From contig NZ_JASBQE010000015.1 in the NCBI RefSeq assembly GCF_029960785.1, positions 62,001 to 126,000 on the forward strand: a stretch of DNA of 64,000 nt. Reading direction: 5' to 3'. Both the position numbers and the translations under genes were made by a program. The notes beneath the pieces were generated by a model. It saw only the letters and a list, made by a program, of their open reading frames with translations. It was not told the origin of the DNA and searched no databases. Positions 25,431 through 34,958 of the stretch are shown piece by piece. Within the stretch, counting starts at the first letter, position 1; every line of letters begins with the position of its first letter. This DNA is from Polyangium sp. 15x6. Lineage in GTDB: Bacteria; Myxococcota_A; Polyangia; Polyangiales; Polyangiaceae.

Positions 25431-25904
25431 GTGCCCGTCTTCGAGAAACGTACCCGGATCCAGGCCCCGCCCGAGGTCGTCTTCGCGTTCCACGAGCGTC
25501 CGGACGCGCTGAACCTCCTCTTGCCGCCGTGGGAGCATGCCCGCATCCTCGAACGCAGCGGTGGCCTGGAGAAGGGCGCGCGGACCGTGCTCGAGACGTA
25601 CATCGGTCCCGTGAAACAACGCCTCGTGGCCGTGCACACGGCATACGAAAAAGGGCGGATGTTCCAGGATACGGTGATCGAAGGGCCGTTCGCCCGGTGG
25701 GTCCACACGCACACGATGGAGCCGGACGGCGAAGGCGGGACCTTCCTCGTCGACCACATCGATTACGCGCTGCCGCTCGGCCCGCTCGGCGCGCTGTTCG
25801 GCGGGGCGTTCGCGCGGCGGAAGCTCGAAAAGATGTTCACGTTCCGCCACGCGGTGACGAAAAAAGCGTGCGAGGGTTCGCTCGGCTCAGCGTTTGTCCG
25901 ATGA
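25431..25904 (+). CDS. SRPBCC/START-like ligand-binding protein
   Basis: A 157-residue protein starting with GTG. It matches the SRPBCC cell-division-inhibitor-like family (VFEKRTRIQAPPEVVFAFHERPDALNLLLPPWE near the N-terminus, and GPLGALFGGAFARRKLEKMFTFRHAVT at the C-terminus). The fold holds a hydrophobic cavity for lipids or other ligands; no specific ligand can be assigned. It is divergent from aat, and its last 18 bases overlap the converging TPR lipoprotein gene. Confidence 0.85.
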   Translation: MPVFEKRTRIQAPPEVVFAFHERPDALNLLLPPWEHARILERSGGLEKGARTVLETYIGPVKQRLVAVHTAYEKGRMFQDTVIEGPFARWVHTHTMEPDGEGGTFLVDHIDYALPLGPLGALFGGAFARRKLEKMFTFRHAVTKKACEGSLGSAFVR

Positions 25905-27104
25905 ACCGGGCCCGCTGCCCTTCTCGAGCGCAGAGAGCTCGAGGAGCACGGCCTTGACGCGCGGATCCTCGGGATCGAGGGCCTGCGCTTTCTCGTACGC
26001 CTCGCGCGCCTCCACGAGTTTGCGCTGCTTGGCGAGGGCGTTGCCGAGGTTCACCCACGCGCTCACGAGCGCCGGATCGAGCGCGAGCGCCTCGCGGTAG
26101 ACGACCTTCGCGCGCTCGAGGTCGCCCTTCTGCGCGATCGCATAGCCGAGGTTCGAACGGTACGTGGCGCGGCGCGGATCCCGCGCGACGGCCGTCTCCA
26201 GGCATCGAACCGCGCGATCGGTGTCGTTCAGCGTGAGCAGCGCGGTGCCGAGGTCGTTCTGGACGCGGGCGTCGTTCGGGGCGAGGCGCGCGGCGCGCTC
26301 GTAGGCGCGGACGGCCTGCTCCCGCCGGCCGAGCGCGAGCAGGGCCGTGCCGAGGTTCGTCTGTCGCTCGGCCACGCCGGGCTCGATCTCGGCGGCGCGT
26401 TCGAGCTCGCGGACCGCTGGTTCGAGCTGCCCCGTCGCGACGAGCCCGACCCCGAGCGCGGAGTGCGCCTCGACGTCGTTCGGCGAAAGCTCGGTGGCCT
26501 TGCGCAAGGCGGCGAGCGCGGCGTCGGCGCGGCCGAGGACGAGGAGCGTGCGGCCGAGCTCGAGGTGCGCCGGCGCATACGCGGGCTCTTTTTGCAGGAT
26601 CGCTTCGAGATCCTTCACCGCCTGGAGCAGCCCGGGGTGCGTGGGCGCGGCGCCGTAATCGACGGGCGCATCCTCGGCGGACAGGCGCGTCCGCACGAGG
26701 CCGACGACCGGCGCGGCATCCTTCGGCGCGAGCGTCTTCGCCTTCTTGTACGCCTTCTCCGCCGCCGGAAAATCGCCCTTCGCGAACGCCTCGTCGCCCT
26801 CGGCGAGCGCCTTGTCCGCGGGCGTCCCCGTGCCGCGCGCGAGCTTCGACGGCGCCGGCTGCGCGGCCTGCTCGGTGGAGACGGGCGCGTCGAGCGGGAC
26901 CCCGGAGCCCGGAGGCGGCGTCGCGGACGCGGGCGCGGAAGCGGGCGCAGGTACGGAAGCCGTTGCGGAAGCGGTTACGGGAGCACTTCCGTAAGTGGTG
27001 GGCGGCAACGGTTGGGGGGGCGAGGGCGCGGGCTGCGTGGCGGGGCCGCAGGCGGCGAGGATCACGAGCGTGATCACGCCGCCCGGGCTGGCTCGGTTCT
27101 TCAT
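25887..27104 (-). CDS. TPR-repeat lipoprotein
   Basis: A 405-residue protein. The signal peptide ends in ILAACGP (lipobox), followed by a Pro/Ala/Ser-rich linker. From residue ~135 there are about eight TPR units with the typical spacing (DEAFAKGDFPAAEKAYKKAKTLAPKDA, HLELGRTLLVLGRADAALAALRKATELSP, and onwards to EAREAYEKAQALDPEDP). It is probably an outer-membrane or periplasmic assembly scaffold, like NlpI or PilF-type lipoproteins. The ATG overlaps the SpoVR stop (TGATG), so it is the third gene of the DUF444-SpoVR operon. Confidence 0.85.
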   Translation of the reverse strand: MKNRASPGGVITLVILAACGPATQPAPSPPQPLPPTTYGSAPVTASATASVPAPASAPASATPPPGSGVPLDAPVSTEQAAQPAPSKLARGTGTPADKALAEGDEAFAKGDFPAAEKAYKKAKTLAPKDAAPVVGLVRTRLSAEDAPVDYGAAPTHPGLLQAVKDLEAILQKEPAYAPAHLELGRTLLVLGRADAALAALRKATELSPNDVEAHSALGVGLVATGQLEPAVRELERAAEIEPGVAERQTNLGTALLALGRREQAVRAYERAARLAPNDARVQNDLGTALLTLNDTDRAVRCLETAVARDPRRATYRSNLGYAIAQKGDLERAKVVYREALALDPALVSAWVNLGNALAKQRKLVEAREAYEKAQALDPEDPRVKAVLLELSALEKGSGPGSSDKR

Positions 27105-28666
27105 CACAGCTTGTACGGGGTCATCGAATGCTCTTTGCCGTCGTAACGCAGGAGCACGGGCTTGTTGTCGAGGCGCGTCGCCACGGCCACGGGCCGCTTC
27201 CAGCAGCGGACGAGCGAGACGAGCGTCTCGCGCGCGTAATCGGCCCGGAGGTCCACGCCGCCGTGCTGGTGCTCGAGCAAGAGCTCGCCGCGATTCTGAT
27301 GATTCGCGTCGACCACGCGGATGTACGGATCGCCGAAGTTCGTGAGCGAGAAGAGCAGCTTCTCCTTCACGTCGCGGAACTGACGGCTCTCGATCTCGAA
27401 CCGATCGTTTCGCCCCGAAAAACCGAACGTGTAGAGCTTCTGCTCCAGCACGAATTCGGGGGTCAAGAACTCGTCGATGAACGTGACGTCGTTGTAGAGC
27501 GCGCGGACCTGGAAGATCTTCTGCCGGCCGAGGCCGAGGCGCATGTCCCAGCTCCGCTTCGCGTCGAGGTCGTTGCACTCCTCCCATTCGCGGCCGAAGC
27601 GCCCCTTGTTCCAGCGCTCCTCGATGTACCGGAAGAGCTCGACCCCGAGCTTGTACGGGTTCAGCCGGCCCGGCGCCGTGGCCATGACGCCCGCGTTGTT
27701 GTCGGCGTAATCGATGATCTCCGAGGCATCGAGGATCTTCTCCGTGAGAATCTTCGAATGCCAGTACGCCGCCCAGCCCTCGTTCATGATCTTCGTCTGG
27801 CGCTGCGGCACGAAATAGAGCGTCTCGTCGCGGATGACCTCCAGGATGTCGCGCTCCCAGCGCTCGAGCGGCGCGTGATCGAGCAAGAAGCCGAGCACGT
27901 CCCGCTCGGGCCGCTCGGGGACCTTGCGCTCGGGTTTGTCCTTCGCGAGCTGCTTCTTCTTGGCCTCGATGTACTCCTCCGGGTTGATGAAGGATTCCAT
28001 GTACTCCTTCGCCCGGAGCCGCGGCACCTCGATCGGCTTCTCGTCCTCCTCCTCGTCGCCCTTCTTCGCGGCGCCGCGGCCCGAGAACGGCTGCCAGGGG
28101 TCGATGAGGTTTTCGAGGGACAGACATCGATCGATGAAATCCTCGACCTTGTTGATGCCGTGCCGCTCGATGTGCCGCGCGACGCGCGCGCCGTGATTCG
28201 CCATCTTGTCGATCCAGCGCCGATCGGGGTCGTACGGCGTCGTCTTGCGGACCGGATCGATGATGTTCCCCTTCTGATCGAGGTCGGTCGAGCGGAAGCA
28301 GAAGTTGTTCTTGAAGAAGTCCACGTGCGCGTACACGTGGGCCATCACGAGCTTCTGATCCGTCAGCGAGTTCCCTTCGAGCAAATAGGCGTACGAGGGG
28401 TTGTTGTTGATGACCATCTCGTAGATCTTCGAGAGGCCATACTCGTAGCTCTTCGAGAGCTGCTCGTACTCCATGCCGTACCGCCAGTGCGGATACCGGC
28501 TCGGGAAACCGCCGTACGCGGCGATCTCGTTCATCTGGTCGTACGTCAGGATCTCGAAGATCACGGGGAAGAAGTCGAGGCCATAGTCGCGCGCCACGGC
28601 CTCGACGCGCTGCTGTGTGTCCCGCAGGTAGCGGGGGAGCGCGGTGTTCAGGGCAAACTTGCTCAT
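27104..28666 (-). CDS. SpoVR-family protein
   Basis: A 520-residue protein. It contains characteristic motifs of the SpoVR family, such as [112 protein letters not shown] and [21 protein letters not shown]. In Bacillus SpoVR influences spore cortex formation; in proteobacteria it is linked to a PrkA-type kinase and the DUF444 protein under stress. Here the DUF444 gene lies just upstream (22 bases) but no PrkA gene is present in the window. In a sporulating myxobacterium it may contribute to stress or myxospore functions. Confidence 0.93.
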   Translation of the reverse strand: MSKFALNTALPRYLRDTQQRVEAVARDYGLDFFPVIFEILTYDQMNEIAAYGGFPSRYPHWRYGMEYEQLSKSYEYGLSKIYEMVINNNPSYAYLLEGNSLTDQKLVMAHVYAHVDFFKNNFCFRSTDLDQKGNIIDPVRKTTPYDPDRRWIDKMANHGARVARHIERHGINKVEDFIDRCLSLENLIDPWQPFSGRGAAKKGDEEEDEKPIEVPRLRAKEYMESFINPEEYIEAKKKQLAKDKPERKVPERPERDVLGFLLDHAPLERWERDILEVIRDETLYFVPQRQTKIMNEGWAAYWHSKILTEKILDASEIIDYADNNAGVMATAPGRLNPYKLGVELFRYIEERWNKGRFGREWEECNDLDAKRSWDMRLGLGRQKIFQVRALYNDVTFIDEFLTPEFVLEQKLYTFGFSGRNDRFEIESRQFRDVKEKLLFSLTNFGDPYIRVVDANHQNRGELLLEHQHGGVDLRADYARETLVSLVRCWKRPVAVATRLDNKPVLLRYDGKEHSMTPYKL

Positions 28667-28687
28667 CTCGCCTCTACGCTCCCTCTC

Positions 28688-29797
<1,110 letters not shown>

Positions 29798-30068
29798 CTC
29801 GGAAGTGTAGCAGATCCGATCCAAGCGAGGCTCTTTCTGCCCGACGAACTGCGCGGCCGCCAAGCACGTTTTCCGCACGTCCAGCCTGGTCTACACGAGG
29901 GTCGCGTCCCCCGTCGCTCGCGCTCTCGATCGTCGGGTCGCTCACGCGGTCCTCGATTCCTTGCCCGGGGGCGCGGCCGTTCAGCGCGCGGAGCAGGCGG
30001 TCAGTGATCCGCGCGATCGCACGGTGAATTGGGCGTCCAGGACAGGGCTTGTGATACGCTCCCAGGTG

Positions 30069-31796
30069 ATGTCGCGGGGCACTTATTCCATAAGGATGCT
30101 TTGGTTCTTGCTGTCCTTCGTGGCCCTCGGATGCGGGGGTCGAGCGGAGCTGCTCGGGCCAGGACAAGGCGAGGGCGGCCAAGGCGGCCAGGGCGGCCAG
30201 GGTGGCCAGGGCGGAGGCAATCCCTGCGTCGAAGACGGGAACCCCTGCCAGGACGGAAACGCCTGCTGCAGCGGCACCTGCGAAAACGGCGTGTGTGGCC
30301 CGAGCGCGTGTCTTCCCGATCAGGCGCCTTGCACGGACGCAAGCGAGTGCTGCGCGAAGATCTGCCAAAACGACCGCTGCGGCTTCAACCAGTGTACCCC
30401 CGACGGGTTCGGCTGCGAGTCGAGCCTCGATTGCTGCAGCGGTATTTGCCAGAACGGCATCTGCGGGATCGGCCCGTGTTTGCCCAACGGCGCGAGCTGC
30501 ATCGAGGGCATCCAGTGCTGCAGCGGCAGTTGCTTCGACGGCCTCTGCGGGTTCGGCGAGTGTTTGCCCGACGGCTTCGACTGCTCGCAGGACCCCCAGT
30601 GCTGCAGCGGCGTCTGCAACGCGTTCGGCGTCTGCGGGTTCGACCAGTGCGTGCCCGACGGCGGCTCCTGCGGCGATCTCCTCAAGTGCTGCAACAGCCC
30701 GTGCATCAACGGGGTCTGCACCATCGGGCAGTGCACGGGCAACGGCATCATGTGCAGCTCGTCCGACGAGTGCTGCTCGGGCCTGTGCGGGAACGGCGTC
30801 TGCCTCGGCAAGCCCTGCACGCACGACGTCTGCGTGGTCGGCCCCGCGCTCGATCCCGGCTGCGGCCCGTGCATCGCGTCGATCTGCAAGCTCGACGCGT
30901 TCTGCTGCACCACGAACTGGGACGGGCTCTGCGTGAACGCCGTGGACTCGGTCTGCGGGCTGAATTGCGGCGAGTGCACGGAGGATGGGCTGCCGTGCAT
31001 GTCCGGGGATCAGTGCTGCTCGCAGGTCTGCAACGCGAAGGGGACCTGCGGCGCGCTCGTCTGCGCGCCCGACGGCAAGCTCTGCCAGACCGGGTCCGAT
31101 TGCTGCTCCGGGCAGTGCTCGAACGGCGTCTGCGGTCCGCCGCAGTGCAAGTCCGACGGCGTGCCGTGCATGATCGCCGGCGAGTGCTGCACGGCGCAGT
31201 GCTCGAACGGCGTCTGCGGCCCGCCCAAGTGCCAGCCCGACGGCGCGATGTGCGCGAGCGCCGCCGACTGCTGCACGGGGCAGTGCTCGAACGGCGTCTG
31301 CGGCCCGCCGCAGTGCCAGCCCGACGGCAAGGCCTGCATGACGGCCGGCGACTGCTGCACGGGCGCCTGCACGAACGGCGTCTGCGGCAAACCCGTCTGC
31401 CAGCCCGACGGCGTTCTCTGCAACGTGTCGAGCGAGTGCTGCTCGGGGCTCTGCTCGGGCAACGTCTGCGGTCCGCCGGAGTGCCAGCCCGACGGCGCGA
31501 TGTGCGCGGGCGCGGCCGACTGCTGCAACGGGCAGTGCACGAACGGGATCTGCGGCGCTTCCGCGTGCCCCTCGGACGGCAGCGTGTGCGGCGACTGCGT
31601 GGCCCAGAGCTGCTGCAACCAGCTCCAGAACTGCTTCAACAGCCCGACCTGCCAGAACAACGTGCAGTGCTTCCTCACCTGCGTGGCCGGCGGCTCGGGC
31701 CCGGGTCAGTGCTTCTTCCAGTGCGTGAACAGCCCGCAAGCCGTGCAGCTGCTCGTCTGCCTCGGATCGAACTGCGGCCAGGGCGTCTGCCTCTAG
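30069..31796 (+). CDS. lipoprotein with 14 tandem cystine-knot-like Cys modules
   Basis: A 575-residue protein. The ATG at 30069 precedes a signal peptide ending in ALGCGG, a lipobox. A short linker of Gly-Gly-Gln repeats (GGQ x ~4) follows. Then come 14 modules of ~28 residues, each with the pattern C-x6-C-x5-CC-x3-C-x4-C, for example CQPDGAMCASAADCCTGQC. A different Cys-rich insert (about 55 residues, with CCTTNWDGLCVNAV) separates modules 7 and 8. The C-terminus is a further Cys-rich region without the module pattern. The C-C-CC-C-C framework resembles inhibitor-cystine-knot peptides and Dickkopf-type domains. It is probably surface-exposed. Function unknown. Confidence 0.85.
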   Translation: MSRGTYSIRMLWFLLSFVALGCGGRAELLGPGQGEGGQGGQGGQGGQGGGNPCVEDGNPCQDGNACCSGTCENGVCGPSACLPDQAPCTDASECCAKICQNDRCGFNQCTPDGFGCESSLDCCSGICQNGICGIGPCLPNGASCIEGIQCCSGSCFDGLCGFGECLPDGFDCSQDPQCCSGVCNAFGVCGFDQCVPDGGSCGDLLKCCNSPCINGVCTIGQCTGNGIMCSSSDECCSGLCGNGVCLGKPCTHDVCVVGPALDPGCGPCIASICKLDAFCCTTNWDGLCVNAVDSVCGLNCGECTEDGLPCMSGDQCCSQVCNAKGTCGALVCAPDGKLCQTGSDCCSGQCSNGVCGPPQCKSDGVPCMIAGECCTAQCSNGVCGPPKCQPDGAMCASAADCCTGQCSNGVCGPPQCQPDGKACMTAGDCCTGACTNGVCGKPVCQPDGVLCNVSSECCSGLCSGNVCGPPECQPDGAMCAGAADCCNGQCTNGICGASACPSDGSVCGDCVAQSCCNQLQNCFNSPTCQNNVQCFLTCVAGGSGPGQCFFQCVNSPQAVQLLVCLGSNCGQGVCL

Positions 31797-31798
31797 TC

Positions 31799-32734
31799 GT
31801 GCCCGTCTCGCCCCTCCGGATCGCCGCGGCGTTTTCCCTCCTCGTCTCGCTCCTCATCCCGGAAAACGCCGCGGCAGAGCCGCCCACGCCCGCCGAGTCC
31901 GCGCTCCTCCACGACCTCGAGAAGATCGTCGAATCGAAGGCGAACGCAGGCTGGAAGATCGATCGGTACGAGCTCGAGACGATGATGCCGGACGCGCTGC
32001 AGAGCATCTGCGGCGCGCCGGAGACGGCGCGGCTCGACGCGCTGGACAGGCAAGCGCGCAAGGTGGAGTCGCTCGGAGGGCCCATCGCCGAGGCGTTTCG
32101 CAAGAACGGCGGGAAGCTCAGCGGGCTCTCGGATCTGCTCGCCGCGACACGGGTGCACGATCTGCTCGCCGAAGCGTTGAAGCGCGCGCCTGCCGAGTGC
32201 CCGTTCTGGATCACGCCGAGCCCCGCATTCCGTGGTCTGCAGACAGACGCGTCTCGCTTCACGCTGAACCTCGAGACCGGCGGGCTGTTTCTGCTGCGAC
32301 GAACAGAGGGAGTGTTTCTCCCCGGCGCAGGCACGCTCGGCCGGCTGCTCGTCGGGCGCGGGCTGTCGGAGCGCTGGACGGCGCTCTTCGGTCTGGAGTT
32401 CGGCGGATGGGCGATCATCGAGCAGAGCGACGGCACGACGAACTTCCCGCTGGAGTTCATCGGCGCCGCGCCGTTCGTCCTGCGTCACGTGCGAACGACG
32501 TGGCAATACGATCTCGAGCTCGCGCCCGTCGTGTTCCTGACGCAGTCGGATCTACGGCCGAGCGCAGGCGGCCGCGTGGGCATCGCAGTGGGCGTCTCGA
32601 CGCTGCGAATCCGAGGCATCATGCCGTGGGCCGGCGTGCAGCTCTCTGCCGAATATTTCCCGGAGAACGGAGTGCGCGACTCCGTGACGGTGCTGAAGGG
32701 CGGCGCGCGCGTGGGCTTCGACTGGGACTTCTGA
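31799..32734 (+). CDS. exported protein of unknown function
   Basis: A 311-residue protein starting with a GTG that overlaps no other gene; two bases separate it from the preceding stop, indicating cotranscription. Residues ~1-29 look like a Sec signal peptide ending AAAEP. The mature protein has an acidic helical N-terminal region, then a C-terminal region of alternating hydrophobic strands (FTLNLETGGLFLL, WTALFGLEFGGWAII, YDLELAPVVFLTQ, LRIRGIMPWAGVQLSAEY) ending GARVGFDWDF, with an aromatic last residue. This looks like a small beta-barrel outer-membrane protein. No named family is recognised. Confidence 0.7.
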   Translation: MPVSPLRIAAAFSLLVSLLIPENAAAEPPTPAESALLHDLEKIVESKANAGWKIDRYELETMMPDALQSICGAPETARLDALDRQARKVESLGGPIAEAFRKNGGKLSGLSDLLAATRVHDLLAEALKRAPAECPFWITPSPAFRGLQTDASRFTLNLETGGLFLLRRTEGVFLPGAGTLGRLLVGRGLSERWTALFGLEFGGWAIIEQSDGTTNFPLEFIGAAPFVLRHVRTTWQYDLELAPVVFLTQSDLRPSAGGRVGIAVGVSTLRIRGIMPWAGVQLSAEYFPENGVRDSVTVLKGGARVGFDWDF

Positions 32735-33241
32735 TCAGCGCGAGAAGGAGAGGCCCCACCAGGCAATGACGCGCGGCGAGCCGCCCTGATCGAAGATCAC
32801 AGGGCCGATGCCGATGCCCGGCGCGATCCCGCGGAGCTCGTCGCGGAGCGCGCGCACGGGCCAACCATGTCCCTGCGCAGGATCGTCATACCGAAACACG
32901 AGCGTGGGCCCGCCATCGAGCGACGAGTCCGCGCGCTCGATGCGAAACGGCGCGACCCGGCGGCCGCCCTTGAGGAGGTTCCACCCGATCTCCGCCTCGA
33001 TGGCCTTGCCCTCCCAGGGCAAGAGGTCCGTCGCAAGGAGGCGAACGAGGCTCCGCACCGCGAGGAACGCGCCAGGCGCAGCAACGAGCGCAAGGACGCG
33101 CCCACGCCCTTCACCAATCGAAGAGGGATCGAGGGAGCTCCCAGCCGCATAGATGCGGCGGAGCGACTCGGGATGCGCACCGACGAGCTCGTCGAGCGAC
33201 CGAACCTGCGAGACGACACGACCGTGCTGCACTGCCTGCAT
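32735..33241 (-). CDS. hypothetical protein
   Basis: A 168-residue protein (ATG at 33241; a longer in-frame start extends to 33277). It carries no recognised motif. Features are an acidic N-terminal helix (RSLDELVGAHPESLRRIYAAG), a segment with SLDGGPTLVFRYDDP, and a Gly-Ile-rich stretch (ELRGIAPGIGIGPVIF) before a terminal WWGLSF. There is no signal peptide or membrane helix. Its stop abuts the stop of the preceding converging gene with no gap. Codon use is ordinary for the window. No function can be suggested. Confidence 0.6.
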   Translation of the reverse strand: MQAVQHGRVVSQVRSLDELVGAHPESLRRIYAAGSSLDPSSIGEGRGRVLALVAAPGAFLAVRSLVRLLATDLLPWEGKAIEAEIGWNLLKGGRRVAPFRIERADSSLDGGPTLVFRYDDPAQGHGWPVRALRDELRGIAPGIGIGPVIFDQGGSPRVIAWWGLSFSR

Positions 33242-33303
33242 ACGCCGGCAAGTCGCACGGTTTGAGACGCGCAGCAACGCGGAAGCTCGTCTTGGGCCGC
33301 CGC

Positions 33304-33411
33304 GCCGCCGGGGCTCTGCCCCGGACCCCGCGGGGGCTATCCGCCCCTCGACCCGGACCAGGGCAAGCCCTGGACTCGGGGTGGAAGAACTGCGCGATGC
33401 GCAGTTCTTCC
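33304..33411 (+). repeat. repeat element, left copy
   Basis: About 108 bases. Internal short hairpins include GGGGCTCTGCCCC, GGGCAAGCCC and the palindrome-like GAAGAACTGCGCGATGCGCAGTTCTTC at the right end (33382 onward). The reverse complement of the right copy at 33501-33609 aligns with it over nearly its whole length at roughly three-quarters identity by eye. The style is that of REP/MITE-type non-autonomous elements, with no recognisable coding capacity. Confidence 0.75.
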
Positions 33412-33500
33412 AACGAGCCCGTTGGATCGCCTCGCCAGTCGAAAGGACAGCGCGGCCGTCTTGGTTGGCAGGGTCGTCGGTGGTCTTGAGATCGGCCTGT

Positions 33501-33609
33501 TCGATGAACTGCGCGAAGCGCAGTTCATCGACCCCGGGTCCAGCGCTTGCGCTGGTCCGGGTCCAGGGGCGGACAGCCCCGGTGGGGCCTGGGGCAACGC
33601 CCCAGCGAG
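33501..33609 (-). repeat. repeat element, right copy (inverted)
   Basis: Read on the minus strand, this runs from GCTGGGGCGTTGCCCC through GCGCAAGCGC to GATGAACTGCGC followed by GCGCAGTTCATC. Block order and spacing match the left copy (GGGCAAGCCC, GAAGAACTGCGC, GCGCAGTTCTTC). The stems vary in compensating fashion (GAAGAACTGCGC in one copy, GATGAACTGCGC in the other), which suggests that base pairing is conserved. It lies 20 bases beyond the stop of the SPFH gene and may act as its terminator. Confidence 0.75.
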
Positions 33610-33629
33610 GCGTCCCCAGGAAAACCTCG

Positions 33630-34958
33630 TCAGGCGCGCGGCGTGCGGCCTGGCGGAGGCGTGCTTCGCGAGGGGACCTGCTGCGGCACGGGCGGCGGGG
33701 ACGGGGGCGCGAGTGCGGGTGCTGGTGCGCTCGTGCCGAGACGGCGCGCGACGTCGGTCAGATCGAGGCCTGTGGCTGCGCGGATCTGCTCGGACATGGC
33801 GATGGCCTTGCGCGCGAGCGAGCCGTCGTCGCCTGACGGGAGCACTGAGAGCGTCCCGATCTTCGTCGGCGTGCGGGCGCCTGCGATGTGCGGCAAGAGC
33901 GGCATCATCTGCTGGAGTGCGAGGATTTCCAGCGCGCCGGGCCCGGCCTTGCGGATCTCGTCGACGATGCGGTGCAGCGCCTCGGCTTCGGCTTTGCCGA
34001 GCTCGATGATCTTCGCTGCTTCGCCGCGTGCTTGCTCCTCGAGGTTCCGCCGCTCGGCGTCGTGCGGCTGGATCACGTCGGCGAGCAGCTGCCGCTCGAC
34101 CTGGAGTGCGCGGGCCTTCTGGCGGTTGATCTCTGCCTTGACCTGCGCGATCTGCGCGAGGACCTGACCCTTTGCCTCCTGGATCATGGCCTCGCGACGG
34201 CTCATCGCGTCCTTGATCCGCTTCTGCGTCTCCTGCCGCGCGATGGCGAGGTCTGCGTCGATCTTGGCGACCTCGCTCTTCGCCCAGTTCTCCGCCTTCT
34301 GCTCGGCCGACTCCGCCTGCGTCCTGGCCTCGACGATGCTCGCGTCCATGCGCACGCTCGCGCCACGCATGCGACCGATCGAGTTCAGGTAGTTCGCGTC
34401 GTCGGCGACGTTCTGGATCTTCAGCGTATCGAGCACGAGACCCATGCGCTGCATGTCGTGCTCCGCCTCTTCGAGCAGCTTGTCCGCGAACGCGGTCTTG
34501 TCCTGGTTGACCTGCTCGGGCGTGAGCTGCGCCAGCACGCCGCGCACGTTGCCTTCGAGCGTCTCGCGCGCGATCGCCGCGATCTCGTCGCGCGACTTGC
34601 CGAGGAAACGCTCGACCGCGTTCGAGAGCCGCGGCTCCTCGCCCGGCAGTTTTACGTGCGCGACGCCTTGCACGTTCAGGGGGATGCCGCCCTTCGAGTA
34701 GGCGCCCTTCACGGAGATGTCGACCGGGATGTTGTTCAGATCCATGCGGTCGACGCGCTCGAGCAGCGGGATGCGCACCGCGCGGCCGCCGCGCACCGAG
34801 CGATAACCGACCTCACGCGAGCCCACCTGATGCGACCCGCCCGAGAGGACGAGCACCTCGTTCGGCGAGCTCACGAGCAAGAGGTTCTTCAGCGTGTAGA
34901 CGACGAAACCCACCACGACGAACGCGGTGAGACCGAGGACCATGATGATCGGAATCAC
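33630..34958 (-). CDS. SPFH/flotillin-family membrane protein (copy 2)
   Basis: A 442-residue protein. One N-terminal transmembrane helix (~residues 5-30) is followed by an SPFH domain (VSSPNEVLVLSGG, then GRAVRIPLLERVDRMDLNNIPVDISVKGAYSKGGIPLNVQGVAHVKLPG) and a long Glu/Ala-rich coiled coil (IDADLAIARQETQKRIKDAMSRREAMIQEAKGQ). The C-terminus is Pro-rich. Such proteins oligomerise into membrane microdomains. The start overlaps the stop of the upstream SPFH gene by 4 bases (ATGA), so the two are translationally coupled; NfeD lies further upstream in the same operon. Confidence 0.9.
   Translation of the reverse strand: MIPIIMVLGLTAFVVVGFVVYTLKNLLLVSSPNEVLVLSGGSHQVGSREVGYRSVRGGRAVRIPLLERVDRMDLNNIPVDISVKGAYSKGGIPLNVQGVAHVKLPGEEPRLSNAVERFLGKSRDEIAAIARETLEGNVRGVLAQLTPEQVNQDKTAFADKLLEEAEHDMQRMGLVLDTLKIQNVADDANYLNSIGRMRGASVRMDASIVEARTQAESAEQKAENWAKSEVAKIDADLAIARQETQKRIKDAMSRREAMIQEAKGQVLAQIAQVKAEINRQKARALQVERQLLADVIQPHDAERRNLEEQARGEAAKIIELGKAEAEALHRIVDEIRKAGPGALEILALQQMMPLLPHIAGARTPTKIGTLSVLPSGDDGSLARKAIAMSEQIRAATGLDLTDVARRLGTSAPAPALAPPSPPPVPQQVPSRSTPPPGRTPRA

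Larger units (their letters stand above)
33242..33629. other. 388-base gap holding two inverted repeat copies
   Basis: Between the hypothetical gene (minus) and the SPFH protein (minus) there is no convincing ORF. The gap consists mostly of two ~109-base imperfect repeats in opposite orientation (33304-33411 and 33501-33609) with an 89-base spacer. Each copy is itself rich in short inverted repeats. No transposase is present. Confidence 0.75.

Noticed and set aside
30029-30068. A sigma-70 promoter (TTGGGC ... TGATAC) before the Cys-rich lipoprotein
   Set aside because: The -10 match is poor; not enough evidence to list it.
30170-30225. Gly-Gln repeats as a functional repeat element
   Set aside because: Simple low-complexity linker behind a lipobox, common in lipoproteins.
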